Source of the DNA: Helicoverpa zea
Taxonomy: Eukaryota; Arthropoda; Insecta; Lepidoptera; Noctuidae
Assembly (NCBI RefSeq): GCF_022581195.2
Contig: NC_061476.1
Coordinates: 7,858,098 to 7,922,097 of the forward strand
Direction of reading: 5' to 3'
Length of the DNA: 64,000 nt
The position numbers and the translations under genes were made by a program. Of the stretch, positions 37,601 to 41,311 are shown piece after piece. Below the pieces are notes generated by a model. It made no database searches, had not been told where the DNA came from, and saw only the letters and a program-made list of their open reading frames with translations. How positions within the stretch are numbered: position 1 is the stretch's first letter; every line of letters starts with the position of its first letter.

Positions 37601-39221
37601 CTGGCGAAGTGACTTGCTGACACTTCAAGTGACCCAAGAGCTGGTTTTTATTTTGGTCAAATGTTAAACATTGCTATCCAACGTGGCAATGCTGCCAGCC
37701 TCTTGGGTACGCTCGCGGCGGGAAATGAGTTTTTCGATGCCTTATAATAATTATTAAATTGATTTATCGCTACTATAGTTCGGCCATTCAGAGAATGCGT
37801 TCCTGACACGTCGCGATTGAACTGACGACGTAACTACATTCATTGATTATTGATATAATAATGTTGTTTTAATGCTCCTCAATTGTTAAAACGGTAAACA
37901 ACCAGCAAAAATATTTTTATCGTAACTGCAACGCCATTGCAAAGTTACGTCGTCAGTTCAATCGCGACGTGTCAGGAACGCATTCTCTGAATGGCCGAAC
38001 TATAATATTACAAATGCGAAAGTAACTCTGTCTGTCTGCCTGTCTGTTACGCTTTCACGTCTAAACTTATATATATAGTTTTATCCCGGACTTTTGAATA
38101 ATTCTCTTGGAAACGCAATATAACCGAACTCTACACGGGTGAAGCAGCGGGCGAAGCGGAAGCTAGTGGGTAATAAGTTAGATTTTGATAGATAATAGGT
38201 GTAAGTTTATATTAATTATAAAAAAATAATCTTCTTCAAGATTAAATGGCTCTAATAAGAATCATGTCATATCCTATATTGATGATGTTAACATTTCCTT
38301 GCTTGTTAACACACACGACATTTATAAATAACAAACAGTCTTAAGAAAGAACAATACTGATTAGATATAAAGATATGTCATCTTATGATATATATAATGA
38401 ATACATGAGATATGCAATTATAATTCTTCTCCACATATTATAAAATAATGCCTCGTGGCAGTCTTTGCGATTAACTCAAAAAGTACTCATCGGATTTTCA
38501 TGCGGTTTTCACCTACAGGTAGAGTGATCTATGGAGAATGTTTGGAGAGGTATAGGCTGTAATTTATACCTATGCAAAACACGAAAGACTGCCTATTTAA
38601 GAGTATTAGTAGTTACATATATCAAACTTGATAGCTTCTAAGAACATAGAAGATAAGATCCTGTAATAAGTGTTTGTATTTCAATCGTATTTATACCTAC
38701 ATGTTCTTAATTAGGGTGTAATTATATTCCTAATTGCGAATTAGTACGTCTTATGATAAGAATCTTTCTCTTTTTTCCACGTGATTCTAAATCTGTTAAG
38801 TAAATATAAGTAAGTACCCAAATAGAATTTCGAAATCTAGAAATCGTAGTGTATTACTGCTTCTTATATTTATGGTTACTGATTTAACTTAACTTCATAA
38901 CTTTAATTTATAAAAAATGTGAAAAAATCTGCGACAAAAATATTTATTGGGATTTTAAATATTTTTTGTATAAAAAATTATACCTTCTTCTTCAATTGAA
39001 CGGCGTTTAATTAAAATTTTGTTATTTTAATCAAAAAATAAAAACTAACTCAAAAATTCAATGCATTCTCAAATCCCGACTAGTAAGCAATAAATCTTAA
39101 CTCCCGCAACCAAACCCAAAATCGGCAGGGACCCATTTTTTGTAAAATTAATGAACTCACCATATGCAGCTGGATACAAGGTCACACAGACGAACAAACA
39201 CAATAAAAAACACACACGCAT
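1511..39221 (-). CDS. Fibulin (fibulin-1/2-like) extracellular matrix glycoprotein, 25 visible exons, 3' end off-window
   Basis: This is a secreted matrix protein of the fibulin family. Fibulins are calcium-binding scaffold proteins of basement membranes and elastic-type matrix. The model has 25 exons joined by GT-AG introns, and codon phase agrees at every junction (3,803 nt). Order: signal peptide (about residues 1-20), three Cys-Cys-bearing anaphylatoxin-like modules (about 21-151), a short linker, then about 16 EGF modules. Many EGF modules begin D-I/V-D/N-E-C, the calcium-binding signature, and many introns are phase 1, as is usual for EGF shuffling. A Pro/Thr-rich segment (about 600-840) sits inside one EGF module. 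The combination of anaphylatoxin-like modules and an EGF array is what separates fibulin-1/2 from fibrillin and hemicentin. The fibulin C-terminal module is not visible. Intron 1 is about 11 kb. Whether it is the fibulin-1 or fibulin-2 orthologue cannot be decided here, so no symbol is given. Confidence 0.88.
1790..1970 (+). repeat. SINE family A, 3' half, diverged
   Basis: Matches the body and tail of the tRNA-headed SINE seen complete at 10467-10845: the cagtcgttaatgg and gccgaccccaacatag motifs and the gatga-type tail are present. The tRNA-like head is missing. Confidence 0.7.
2083..2222 (-). CDS. Fibulin exon 24: calcium-binding EGF module; acceptor decided by phase
   Basis: Two acceptors are nine bases apart. 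The downstream one sits at the usual D-I-D-E-C border but would leave exon 23 (phase 2) out of frame. The upstream one after ttccccag gives S-T-C-S-D-I-D-E-C, which restores frame and supplies Cys6 of the previous module. Core CVNEPGSYRCACPKGY; phase 1 out. Confidence 0.82.
2692..2819 (-). CDS. Fibulin exon 23: calcium-binding EGF module
   Basis: Starts V-C-V-D-V-D-E-C-M-E-S; core CNNVWGSYRCACHRGY. Phase 0 in, phase 2 out at gtaagg. Its last cysteine is supplied by exon 24. Confidence 0.85.
2862..3667 (+). repeat. SINE family A copy interrupted by a MITE
   Basis: The SINE head (tRNA-like, tggtggactattgggt and gttcgattcc) and first body part run to about 2995. The rest resumes at 3449 and runs to the gatgatg tail. 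The two halves join perfectly at the same SINE position when the 2996-3448 insert is removed. Confidence 0.82.
2996..3448. mobile_element. hAT-like MITE inserted in a SINE
   Basis: The 453-bp insert is bounded by 8-bp flanks gtttcgaa (2988-2995) and gtttcgga (3449-3456), one mismatch apart, which is a target duplication of the SINE sequence. Its ends are inverted repeats of 33 bp (start catagatgtaatata) with five mismatches. A second inner inverted pair lies at about 3112-3160 and 3356-3402. An 8-bp duplication with CA-starting ends suggests the hAT superfamily. No transposase. Confidence 0.78.
3697..3792 (-). CDS. Fibulin exon 22: rest of EGF module begun in exon 21
   Basis: Thirty-two codons with CLNTVGSYQCKCHIGF. 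Phase 0 at both ends. No Cys6 is encoded before the donor; the first Cys of exon 23 would supply it. Confidence 0.82.
3944..4085 (-). repeat. R1-like LINE, 3'-end fragment
   Basis: Same family as the 5395-5800 fragment, diverged. Reading the minus strand it carries the last codons and 3' UTR motifs, ending near the ctgcacccac block. Confidence 0.6.
4277..4434 (-). CDS. Fibulin exon 21: one EGF module and the start of the next
   Basis: Starts D-V-N-E-C-L-T-G, holds CSNLPGGYSCNCPVGH, then begins the next module with D-V-D-E-C-A-L-A-G-S-V. Phase 1 in, phase 0 out. Confidence 0.87.
4640..4790 (-). repeat. MITE family D copy 2 (partial)
   Basis: Shares the gcattttggcg..actttct block and the catctccgctagtc end with the copy at 21050-21190. 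Confidence 0.5.
4856..4996 (-). CDS. Fibulin exon 20: linker plus half-EGF
   Basis: A Pro/Val-rich linker followed by FTCPAGYILGDFNTCV, again only the Cys5-Cys6 half of an EGF. 47 codons, phase 1 at both ends, donor gtgagt, acceptor ccccag. Confidence 0.78.
5395..5800 (-). pseudogene. R1-clade-like LINE, 5'-truncated: last ~125 codons and 3' UTR
   Basis: On the minus strand the frame 5779-5399 reads a Cys-Trp-rich C-terminus with HTVQVCPGWEEHCRVLVEAL and AVASFCEAIMLEKEEAERQ, which I recognise as the C-terminal tail of lepidopteran R1-type non-LTR elements. The reverse transcriptase part is absent. The tail after it recurs at 3944-4085, 31785-31925 (plus), 41312-41465, 43270-43400 and 45105-45210, so these are 3' ends of one LINE family. 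GC content is well above the surroundings. Confidence 0.62.
5921..6199 (+). repeat. SINE family A, headless copy
   Basis: Starts at gtatgtactttctaag and runs to the ggatgatga tail, close to the full copy at 10467-10845. Confidence 0.8.
6380..6690 (+). pseudogene. Mariner transposase remnant, internally deleted
   Basis: Plus-strand reading gives EAMRQLILADQHVTYRDI at about 6430-6484, the DNA-binding helix region of mariner transposases. Soon after, at about 6540-6685, comes QRFSTPEKAFDSYKSAI and the C-terminal W-F-stop-C-V-Q-K-Y-I pattern with an in-frame TAA. The central catalytic part (D,D34D region) is missing. A mariner-like end, tacgagggct, is present at about 5368 and inverted at about 6754, with a TA beside each. 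Non-functional. Confidence 0.68.
7632..7770 (+). repeat. SINE family A, 3' part
   Basis: Body and gatgatga tail only; the segment before ctaaccaaggg is missing. Confidence 0.75.
7809..7985 (-). CDS. Fibulin exon 19: calcium-binding EGF module
   Basis: Starts D-M-N-E-C-T-N-G; core CINTEGGYRCECPPNW; followed by a short linker. 59 codons, phase 1 at both ends, donor gtatgt. Confidence 0.87.
8378..8556 (+). repeat. SINE family A, 3' part
   Basis: From tagtcagaagcc to the gatgataat tail. A short (tatc)n microsatellite follows at about 8569-8588, directly before the exon 18 donor. Confidence 0.75.
8592..8663 (-). CDS. Fibulin exon 18: half-EGF (last two cysteines)
   Basis: Twenty-four codons reading RPFLPSNLCDVGYHHNIKTG then V-C-E. 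Only the Cys5-Cys6 part of an EGF module is present. The acceptor is chosen because it keeps phase 1 and lies after a pyrimidine-rich stretch; the pattern is less clear than for other exons. Confidence 0.62.
8828..9045 (+). repeat. SINE family A, old diverged copy
   Basis: Recognisable motifs (ggttagactgacagccgat, gatgatgatg) but many substitutions; clearly older than the neighbours. Confidence 0.6.
9122..9316 (-). CDS. Fibulin exon 17: calcium-binding EGF module plus Thr-rich linker
   Basis: Starts D-I-D-E-C-S-T-N; core CRNTIGGYTCNCAPGF, final Cys, then a Thr/Ser-rich tail. 65 codons, phase 1 at both ends, donor gtaagt. Confidence 0.85.
9585..10303 (-). CDS. Fibulin exon 16: Pro/Thr-rich insertion and EGF second half
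   Basis: A 719-base exon, by far the longest of this gene. It reads through Thr-rich and Pro-rich sequence with an imperfect seven-residue repeat (PPPTVxQ type), a mixed charged stretch, then CPNGFEADEYGSC, which supplies Cys5 and Cys6 of the EGF begun in exon 15. It enters in phase 2 and leaves in phase 1. Composition suggests an extended, likely O-glycosylated spacer. Vertebrate fibulins also have linker insertions, but no homology for this one is claimed. Confidence 0.82.
9938..10044 (-). repeat. 21-bp in-frame tandem repeat coding for PPPTVxQ-type units
   Basis: About five 21-base units inside fibulin exon 16. The peptide units run PPPTVTQ, PPPTVPP, PPPTVPQ, PPPTVPH, PPPTKPQ. The unit is a multiple of three, so copy-number change would not shift the frame. 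Confidence 0.8.
10467..10845 (+). mobile_element. Full-length tRNA-derived SINE (family A) with 17-bp target duplication
   Basis: The head resembles a tRNA gene with A-box-like tggtctagtggg and B-box ggttcgatccc, followed by a body of about 300 bp and a gatgat tail. Flanks at 10450-10466 and 10846-10862 are identical 17-bp copies starting tttaccattcc, a clear target duplication from retrotransposition. No coding capacity; it would rely on a partner LINE. Confidence 0.88.
11041..11185 (-). CDS. Fibulin exon 15: EGF first half plus start of Thr-rich insertion
   Basis: Starts D-I-D-E-C-A-L-N; core CQNIRGSFRC, then a Thr-rich and Tyr/Asp-rich tail (T-T-T-T-S-T-T-P, E-Y-Y-Y-D-D). It ends in phase 2 before Cys5 of the module, which lies at the far end of exon 16. 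Confidence 0.85.
11604..11672. repeat. 8-bp tandem repeat (tctgtatg)n
   Basis: About eight to nine near-perfect octamers, inside a repeat whose following text (cgaactactgaacggattt) is the Helitron-like motif seen elsewhere. Confidence 0.85.
11779..12180. repeat. Tandem repeat, ~113-126 bp unit, ~3.3 copies
   Basis: Unit starts (gaagatctggaacacctgat and variants) fall at 11781, 11894, 12016 and 12142. Units share the gttttagcaaaagt and gataagcac blocks. Lies in the intron between fibulin exons 14 and 15. Confidence 0.8.
12680..13125 (+). repeat. GC-richer interspersed repeat, possibly LINE-derived
   Basis: A 450-bp block of higher GC with short open segments on the plus strand but no domain I can name. 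It abuts a minus-strand SINE. The composition resembles lepidopteran LINE coding or 3' UTR debris; not assigned further. Confidence 0.4.
13145..13503 (-). mobile_element. SINE family A, near full length
   Basis: Minus-strand copy with body and head: the complement reads ggtggtttagtgggtagaga, and the B-box region is diverged. Confidence 0.8.
13957..14252 (+). repeat. SINE family A, headless copy
   Basis: Begins at gcaacttttctaag and ends with ggatgatgagg; a short internal deletion (ccggttagactgg missing) near the 3' end. Confidence 0.78.
14716..14843 (+). pseudogene. First-exon remnant of a transposon-encoded protein
   Basis: ATG followed by M-E-P-G-F-I-K-A-N-S-A-N-L-P-R-I-D and LGEFLASNKDFCSAEFRNVK, 42 codons, ending at a donor-like gtaagt with no acceptable downstream exon. 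From memory the opening resembles repeated insect proteins with a SWIM-type zinc finger and YqaJ-like nuclease domain; this is recall, not proof. It points toward the THAP fragment at 14945-15136. Confidence 0.45.
14850..14925. repeat. 36-bp tandem repeat duplicating a splice-donor-like motif
   Basis: The unit aaacttccatgtaagt plus agtttaattaaa occurs twice, with a third partial copy (aaacttctatgttag). Confidence 0.75.
14945..15136 (-). pseudogene. THAP-domain exon of a DNA transposon
   Basis: ATG at 15136 opens MNSKGHRCCGVPQCKN, continues through VYVPHNKKIRNKWLKLARRD and ends LYFCEDHFD at a donor gtaagt. The Cys-x4-Cys, Pro, Trp and Cys-x2-His pattern is a THAP zinc-finger domain, found in P-element-like and other cut-and-paste transposases. 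Exactly 64 codons. No further exons of the same protein follow, so this is a remnant. It sits in the intron between fibulin exons 14 and 15. Confidence 0.72.
15439..15582 (-). CDS. Fibulin exon 14: calcium-binding EGF module
   Basis: Starts D-V-N-E-C-A-T-G; core CDNTVGSYLC then C-G-T-G-Y. 48 codons, phase 1 at both ends. The layout recalls the fibulin-1 module with CDNTIGSYRC. Confidence 0.88.
15945..16052 (+). repeat. SINE family A, short 3' remnant
   Basis: From aggtgagatattcagtcgct to the gatgatgatt tail; ends about 15 bp from the exon 13 donor. Confidence 0.7.
16069..16197 (-). CDS. Fibulin exon 13: calcium-binding EGF module
   Basis: Starts D-I-D-E-C-V-E-G; core CLNTNGSYECHCKLGF. 43 codons, phase 1 at both ends. 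A diverged SINE tail lies in the intron immediately beside its donor. Confidence 0.89.
16401..16456 (-). CDS. Fibulin exon 12: EGF module, second half
   Basis: A 56-base exon reading KEICPDGMRKKSGSLYCD, which supplies Cys5 and Cys6 of the module begun in exon 11. Phase 2 in, phase 1 out. Confidence 0.8.
16702..16798 (-). CDS. Fibulin exon 11: calcium-binding EGF module, first half
   Basis: Starts D-I-D-E-C-E-E-G; ends after CVNQLGQYDCKAKVEVG in phase 2 at donor gtgagt. The last two cysteines are on exon 12, so this module is split by an intron. Confidence 0.84.
16870..17170 (+). repeat. MITE family D copy 3
   Basis: Shares taagaaag..aatgcgggtgtt and ggtatctccgctcatc with the copy at 663-1000. 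Confidence 0.55.
17369..17518 (-). CDS. Fibulin exon 10: calcium-binding EGF module
   Basis: Starts D-V-D-E-C-A-V-N; core CINTHSSFYC and HCPPGFKIDSNTNKC. 50 codons, phase 1 at both ends. Confidence 0.88.
18021..18203 (-). CDS. Fibulin exon 9: calcium-binding EGF module
   Basis: Starts D-I-N-E-C; core CENTIGGYSC, then a long loop before C-P-P-G-F-K. 61 codons, phase 1 at both ends, donor gtatgt. Confidence 0.87.
18629..18787 (-). CDS. Fibulin exon 8: calcium-binding EGF module
   Basis: Starts D-I-D-E-C-Q-L-E-D and contains CHNLHGSYKC then C-P-P-G-F. 53 codons, phase 1 at both ends. Confidence 0.88.
19414..19537 (-). CDS. Fibulin exon 7: EGF module 2
   Basis: Encodes C-K-P-R-N-P-C-H-H-K-C followed by CSCRRGYELMADGKSC, an EGF module without the calcium signature. 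Phase 0 in, phase 1 out. From here on most module borders are phase 1. Confidence 0.85.
19987..20120 (-). CDS. Fibulin exon 6: EGF module 1
   Basis: Encodes an EGF module with the core CIPVPGSYRCECNPGF and a final Cys. It lacks the D-x-D-E-C calcium signature. Phase 1 in, phase 0 out; donor gtaagt. Confidence 0.85.
20163..20356 (+). mobile_element. Helitron-like non-autonomous element, copy 1
   Basis: Begins TCCTAC, ends CTAGT, with a short GC hairpin (gcgggcgaagccgc) just before the end. The TC...CTAG pattern with a subterminal hairpin is the Helitron signature. Nearly identical copies lie at 28173-28357 and, in tandem, 58631-59003. Internal text: caatcacgcaaaaacgg and accgatttgattgaaattt. 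Confidence 0.7.
20393..20552 (+). repeat. Helitron-like element, diverged relative
   Basis: Ends gcgggaaaaaggctagtc after ggacgcggctgaaacc; related end structure to the family above but a different body. A similar body is at 28480-28650. Confidence 0.5.
20833..20890 (-). CDS. Fibulin exon 5: short linker
   Basis: Nineteen codons plus one base, reading KAAQDWKRETTPRNDIKLS, between the anaphylatoxin-like modules and the first EGF. Donor gtgagt. Supported mainly by phase agreement (0 in, 1 out) with both neighbours. Confidence 0.7.
21050..21190 (-). repeat. MITE family D copy 4 (partial)
   Basis: Inverse of the family D text: gcattttggcgacgctactt, then gacatctccgctcgtcg. Confidence 0.5.
21469..21603 (+). 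repeat. SINE family A, 3' part
   Basis: Body from ggttgcccgggtaactgg to ggaggatgatg tail. Confidence 0.75.
21640..21890. other. GC-rich island with perfect 23-nt palindrome
   Basis: Abruptly GC-rich block in an AT-rich intron. At 21752-21774 the arms gctggccggct / agccggccagc form an 11-bp perfect stem around one base. Open frames exist on the minus strand but show no known domain; they are probably compositional. Confidence 0.5.
22563..22795 (-). repeat. SINE family A, headless copy on minus strand
   Basis: Starts (plus sense) tcatcgtcatcatctgcc, the complement of the tail; carries ccaactatgttggggtcgg. Confidence 0.75.
23090..23345 (-). repeat. LINE 3' end of a second family (minus)
   Basis: Plus text catcctcctgccctaatcc and ttggggtcggcgcagc, followed by ttagtcgcctcttacgacac, a well-known lepidopteran non-LTR 3' end in reverse. 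A short related tail is at 36449-36505. Confidence 0.5.
23471..23602 (-). CDS. Fibulin exon 4: anaphylatoxin-like module 3
   Basis: Phase 0 at both ends (44 codons). Reads V-C-C-D-E-C-S-R-G-T and ends F-V-T-C-C-K, the Cys-Cys ends of the third anaphylatoxin-like module. Confidence 0.82.
23742..23791. repeat. 21-bp perfect inverted repeat, 8-nt loop
   Basis: Arms 23742-23762 and 23771-23791 (agctatcttagtataccta...) are perfectly complementary around tatatcga. Intronic; no element boundary recognised. Confidence 0.85.
23969..24230 (-). mobile_element. Helitron-like element, minus orientation, with (gaca)n tract
   Basis: Plus text begins actagcttttgcccgc, the complement of a CTAGT end with GC hairpin, and ends gttactttcgcatttataat. 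Contains gacagacagacagacagaca at about 24178-24200. Another reverse fragment precedes it at about 23797-23960. Confidence 0.6.
25509..25587 (-). CDS. Fibulin exon 3: anaphylatoxin-like module 2 (part)
   Basis: Encodes QKQVDCETGIDIATSSHNC and a short tail. Two donors are possible. A closer match to consensus (gtaagg) five bases earlier would break the frame with exon 4; the donor gttagt after AAG keeps phase 0 and joins K-V-C-C-D-E-C, so it is preferred. Confidence 0.75.
25588..27510. other. AT-rich intron 2 sequence, nothing recognised
   Basis: Between fibulin exons 2 and 3. No coding, no repeat family shared with the rest of the window, no obvious inverted ends. Confidence 0.5.
27514..27886. 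mobile_element. MITE with ~18-bp inverted ends
   Basis: Left end gggcccgattctcctaa, right end ttaggagaatcgggtccc. Possible ctgg flank on both sides. No coding sequence. Adjacent bases 27888-27950 on the minus strand hold an A-box-like tggcccagtgg, perhaps a SINE head. Confidence 0.65.
27969..28149 (-). CDS. Fibulin exon 2: anaphylatoxin-like module 1
   Basis: Acceptor cccag and donor gtgagt. It encodes a module with C-C-H-E-G-A-G-F, a single Cys, then MCQIAKAQCC, the spacing expected for an anaphylatoxin-like domain. It enters in phase 1 and leaves in phase 2. Confidence 0.82.
28173..28357 (+). mobile_element. Helitron-like non-autonomous element, copy 2
   Basis: Same ends and hairpin as 20163-20356, with very few differences over about 185 bp. 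It starts only 23 bp beyond the exon 2 acceptor. Confidence 0.7.
28660..30040. other. Intron 1 sequence, no gene seen
   Basis: AT-rich; a short LINE or SINE tail (cccagtagtgggacgaaaag and gatgatgatgac) at about 29040-29115. Nothing else recognised. Confidence 0.5.
30044..30335 (+). repeat. Interspersed repeat with gagtcggactcgcgcac start
   Basis: Common lepidopteran repeat layout: aggccaagtgcgagtcggac at the left, (ggac)n near 30263, and gtacggaaccctaaaaa at the right end. No coding sequence; class unclear. Confidence 0.55.
31735..32005 (+). repeat. SINE family A remnant interrupted by an R1-like LINE tail
   Basis: SINE text runs to aaccaaggggtattatt, then a LINE 3' fragment (about 31785-31925, gctgcgggattgttcgaaag) follows. 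The flank aaggggtattatt then reappears and SINE text continues to gatgatgatgg. The repeated 13 bp is a target duplication. Confidence 0.72.
32218..36220 (+). mobile_element. Full-length non-LTR retrotransposon (LINE), 4.0 kb
   Basis: Flanked by perfect 10-bp duplications ttaattgtac at 32208-32217 and 36221-36230. It contains a GC-rich leader of about 730 bp and one long open frame (32945-36178) coding an AP-type endonuclease, reverse transcriptase and C-terminal zinc finger, then a short 3' UTR of about 40 bp. Sits in plus orientation inside intron 1 of the minus-strand fibulin gene. No stop or frameshift was seen, so the copy looks young. Confidence 0.85.
32945..36178 (+). CDS. LINE polyprotein: AP endonuclease, reverse transcriptase, C2H2-like finger
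   Basis: The frame is open from 32945, after a TAA at 32942. No early ATG exists, so the start is unclear; the endonuclease begins near FGAWNVRTLLDRE (about 33020), well before the first GTG-type start at 33134. Endonuclease motifs: AAVSETHL, LLLGDFNARVG and HWHLIDYAI with TDHRL. Reverse transcriptase: QNQRAVGLDLIPGELLKYGG, FGFRPDRGTCEAIF, LYLCFIDLEKAFDCVPREAL and the catalytic YADD (about 35225). After the polymerase comes MRRQLRWCGHVLRMPDTRVA and GGQLLRYKDVLKR. The C-terminus has C-P-Q-C then H-x5-H. The protein would nick target DNA and copy its own RNA there. Clade not assigned. Confidence 0.88.
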   Translation, partial: PRLLPHLFIRGRHNNSNKRKTPLLTFGAWNVRTLLDRETNACPERKTAIVARELRRYNIDIAAVSETHLADEGELVEHGGGYTFYWKGTAATEPRRSGVGFVIKNNLVKTLQECPIHISDRITTLRLHLDGDNFLNVISVYAPTLGSSDDIKDKFYEELTQCLHKIPNREKILLLGDFNARVGQDYEAWPKVLGRHGVGNINSNGQLLLSLCAQFQLAITNTMFRLAAKHKTTWMHPRSKHWHLIDYAITRQRDISQVLVTRVMRGAHCWTDHRLIVTKLRLCLRRPFRASRKKPQNINIEKLKHPGPRSKYAETLACDIHSHQNTGDIDADWNALSSSILDVAINTIGLKNKRKQDWFDENDEVLSEAIAKHRDLLRRSNNSALIRESDRELRKLTRHTKDKWWQDKAQYIQSLADSNQLGDFYSEIRNLLGTTNFIKVPLKSLDGKSLLKSKNEVLDRWAEHFNNLLNVDRTADLHYIDSLPQLQIAEELDDALSKHEVLCAIKQQQNQRAVGLDLIPGELLKYGGEELHSRVWEMFVLMWEKEQVPETFKLSRVRALYKNKGDRSECGSYRGISLLSVSGKVFARVLLNRLRNLSEKILPETQFGFRPDRGTCEAIFAVRQLQEKSREQGQHLYLCFIDLEKAFDCVPREALWKVLRKLGCTEKFIRLLRLLHDDMQCCVAVEDDQSSFFSVTCGVKQGCVLAPTLFALYFAVVVREVLNSSPEGVRIRYRTDGKLFNLNRLKATTKVSYAHIQDIMYADDLCFVAESPEVLQQLVTNLHKQCCTFGLKISIKKTEVMSSDNHGRQELTIMLGEDVLKQVDKFRYLGSTITAKCDLDAEINSRIGAAAAAFGKFDKKVFSSHDLKISTKVSVYMAVVLPCILYSAETWTPYRRHIKQLDRFHLKCLRKILNIRWFDRVRNTEVLRKANVGGIEAYLMRRQLRWCGHVLRMPDTRVAKRILYSELQEGKRKRGGQLLRYKDVLKRHMKSCSIDPSQWENLASNRRDWRSRVKAKVFDFEARRLSELDAKRDELKARPPVAINYNFVAGTLTCPQCARTFTHKIGYSSHMRAHARH
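36449..36505 (+). repeat. LINE/SINE 3' tail
   Basis: gcgccgaccccaaatgac and gatgatgataatgatga; same family as the reverse copy at 23090. Confidence 0.5.
36574..37525 (+). repeat. Helitron-like element split by a MITE
   Basis: Left part 36574-36650 ends gtttgtctgattaa; right part from 37340 continues taaaactcgagaacgactgg and ends cgggtcagctagt near 37524. Removing the MITE and one TAA restores the usual order of the family. Confidence 0.6.
36651..37339. mobile_element. PIF/Harbinger-like MITE with TAA target duplication
   Basis: Ends are inverted repeats of about 47 bp with few mismatches (left gagccccgcagaccac, right gtggtctgcgggggctc). TAA flanks both sides (36648-36650 and 37340-37342). 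The motif tatcggccgata recurs internally and near both ends, in both directions. 689 bp, no transposase. A 3-bp TAA duplication suggests PIF/Harbinger. A diverged right end of the same family is at 40421-40472. Confidence 0.78.
37774..38004. mobile_element. Foldback element with 62-bp perfect arms
   Basis: Arms 37774-37835 and 37943-38004 are perfectly complementary over 62 bp (start tatagttcggccattcag) around a 107-nt centre. TA at each outer edge fits a TA-targeting (Tc1/mariner-type) MITE, but the edge is ambiguous because the arms themselves begin with TA. Inner cgtaact / agttacg gives an alternative smaller hairpin. Confidence 0.88.
38008..38167 (+). repeat. Helitron-like element 3' part
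   Basis: Starts ttacaaatgcgaaagtaact with ctgtctgtctgcctgtctgt; ends gggcgaagcggaagctagt. Directly abuts the foldback element. Confidence 0.55.
38170..39150. other. Intron 1, start-proximal part: nothing recognised
   Basis: AT-rich, no open frame of interest, no repeat family noted. Confidence 0.5.
39161..39221 (-). CDS. Fibulin exon 1: start codon and signal peptide
   Basis: The ATG at 39221 opens MRVCFLLCLFVCVTLYPAAY, a hydrophobic secretion signal. An in-frame TAA lies upstream, and an upstream TTG is the only other initiation-like codon. The exon ends in phase 1 at a strong donor (gtgagt). The next exon joins to give G-Y-Y-G-D-D, so cleavage is probably near the Tyr-Gly junction. No 5' UTR exon or promoter could be assigned. 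Confidence 0.8.
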
Positions 39222-41300
39222 TTTCACAAAAATACTGTCCAAAATATCCAAAAAATAAATTTAAGTCTTACACTTGGCACACAAATTAAGTAGCCATGAC
39301 AATTATGAAAAAAATATTAAAAGTTTAGAATGTCAAGAATTTGAATTTTAAACGTGGAACATCCATGGGTCCTTATTTTGAACGCCGCGCGGCGCAGGAG
39401 TGTGGCAAGCGCGTGCACAGCGCAATCTATTTCGGTCGCGTTTGCACTGCACCCGTCTCTGTCTTGGCATAGATTATTTGGTTTGGACAGATGGGACGAA
39501 AAAGGATAGGTATAATATTCCTTGATAACAAAAATAAATAGTGTGTTTAAGGTATCATGGTATATGCTTTTTTTATATAAGCCTGTGTGATTGATGTGAT
39601 TTTTATACATTGCAAAGTTTCTTTCCCAAAACTATCGAGGAAAGAGCTTAAGAGTTAAAAAGGTGCATTCAATACAGACATCAGTAATATCAGAGGATCA
39701 GTCTTAATAGCGTTACTTATAAAACAAATGATGAACATAGGTTATTAAACAATATACATAGTATACCGTCTAGAACCTTCTCAGGAGAGAACACCATGTT
39801 TTCTTTGTAACGCATAAAATAAATCTTGCAAAACATTTTGTAAAATAAATAAAATTTAGTTAGCTATAAGTATGTGTTAATTTGTTATTTGTGTTTATTT
39901 TTTATTTTAGTTTAGAAATAATAAAAACCCATCTGCCGCATTAGGCACGTGCTTTAATGGAAGATGTAAGGTTGTGTGTATAAATAAATTCTATGTGGTC
40001 TAAAATTATCGAATATCTTGTAGGCACAATGCTCTCCTCAATTGACACATACCATCTGCATCATAATCTATGTCCTCCCTCCCACCGCGAGCGGCGGCTG
40101 ACTAAGCGGAATGTCTCAGGACATGTTCGAATGTCCTATTTCAGTCTAAAAACGGGTTTATGGACACTAACCATGGCCTACGGGGTTACAAGGTACTGGA
40201 AGCAACGGGATTACTGATAAGGGGATTCGGACGTCGAAATAATTTGCATAGGACATATGGACTTCAAAAAAAATGAGCACTGCAAAGTGTAGACATGTTG
40301 GGATGGTTGGTCACCAGTGTATTTTGAAGATGTGAATCCAACCTTTTTAGTAGGTATGATACTGGCCGGATACCTGACCGTTGTAATGTGCGCGCTACCA
40401 TTCATCTCCATGCCGATATGTGAGCCGGATCAAACTATCTACTGATTAAAGGTTTGCTGTGTGCAGGGGCTCTCATAGATTCTAGTTATCTCTTATATTA
40501 CCTACTGCTGTAGCTTTCTATAGAGAAGAATTGCCAAGAAACTCCATGGTGTCTTATTTTGGACGGCACATTGCGGGATTTGTGCCATGACCATTCATCA
40601 CCATTCCATGACTTACTGGTGGCACGTCTGTCATTGTTCAAGTCTCTGAAGACCTGTCAGATAAAAAGACGATGTAACATCACGACAGGATAGCTTGAAG
40701 AGTATCAGATACTTATTTTAAGCATTACCAGCAGACCTAAGCCAGAAAGTTAGGAAACCGTTCAACTAAATTCCTCTATAAAACACAGTATTTAGTCAGT
40801 AACTTTGAATCTCTTCTTTAGATCGATGTTTCTGACAGCCATACGTTATCATCCACATTTGAAAAGGCTGAGATTACTTCAAAGAAATTTCGGAAGACGC
40901 TAGAAGCTGCTACAGACCAAGTATCAAAGATGTTAAGTCCTATTATGCAACACCTTTTAACACTTAAATTGCGTCACATAAGCATATTTGTTCCCCAATG
41001 ATAGTGCGAGATTACGATAAAGTTAACAGTTTTCACTGTCGCAGTTAAACTAACTAATTGCTTAGCCAAATGTTTGGTTAGAGATGCCCGGTAATCACGT
41101 CGTTAGAAGTTTTGGGGGCCCTTAAACACTAATGGTGGGTATTTTTGGTTATACATATATTACATACATATTCAATACTTTATTTATTGTATGGTTTAAT
41201 AAGATTTATTATAGATAAGTATAACATTGTTAAACGAGAAGTAAAAATAACGTTTTGGTAGAGTCTCTATACACCCCCTATTTTCCCGTTTATTATAAGA
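39222..41300. other. Upstream flank of fibulin: no gene seen
   Basis: Should contain the fibulin 5' UTR and promoter, but no TATA box or initiator could be defended. A diverged end of the 36.7-kb MITE family is at 40421-40472. Confidence 0.45.
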
Positions 41301-41311
41301 CAGGAAATCAT

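Noticed and set aside
1511..39221. Fibrillin, hemicentin or Notch-type gene instead of fibulin
   Set aside because: No TB/LTBP, Ig or ankyrin/LNR modules; the N-terminal Cys-Cys anaphylatoxin-like modules are specific to fibulin-1/2.
39317..39610. 97-codon minus-strand frame just upstream of the fibulin start
   Set aside because: No signal of a domain; more likely 5' flank. It could contain a 5' UTR but not a separate gene.
40000..40420. Possible gene at 40.0-40.4 kb
   Set aside because: Only short overlapping frames on both strands, no splice-consistent exon chain and no recognised motif.
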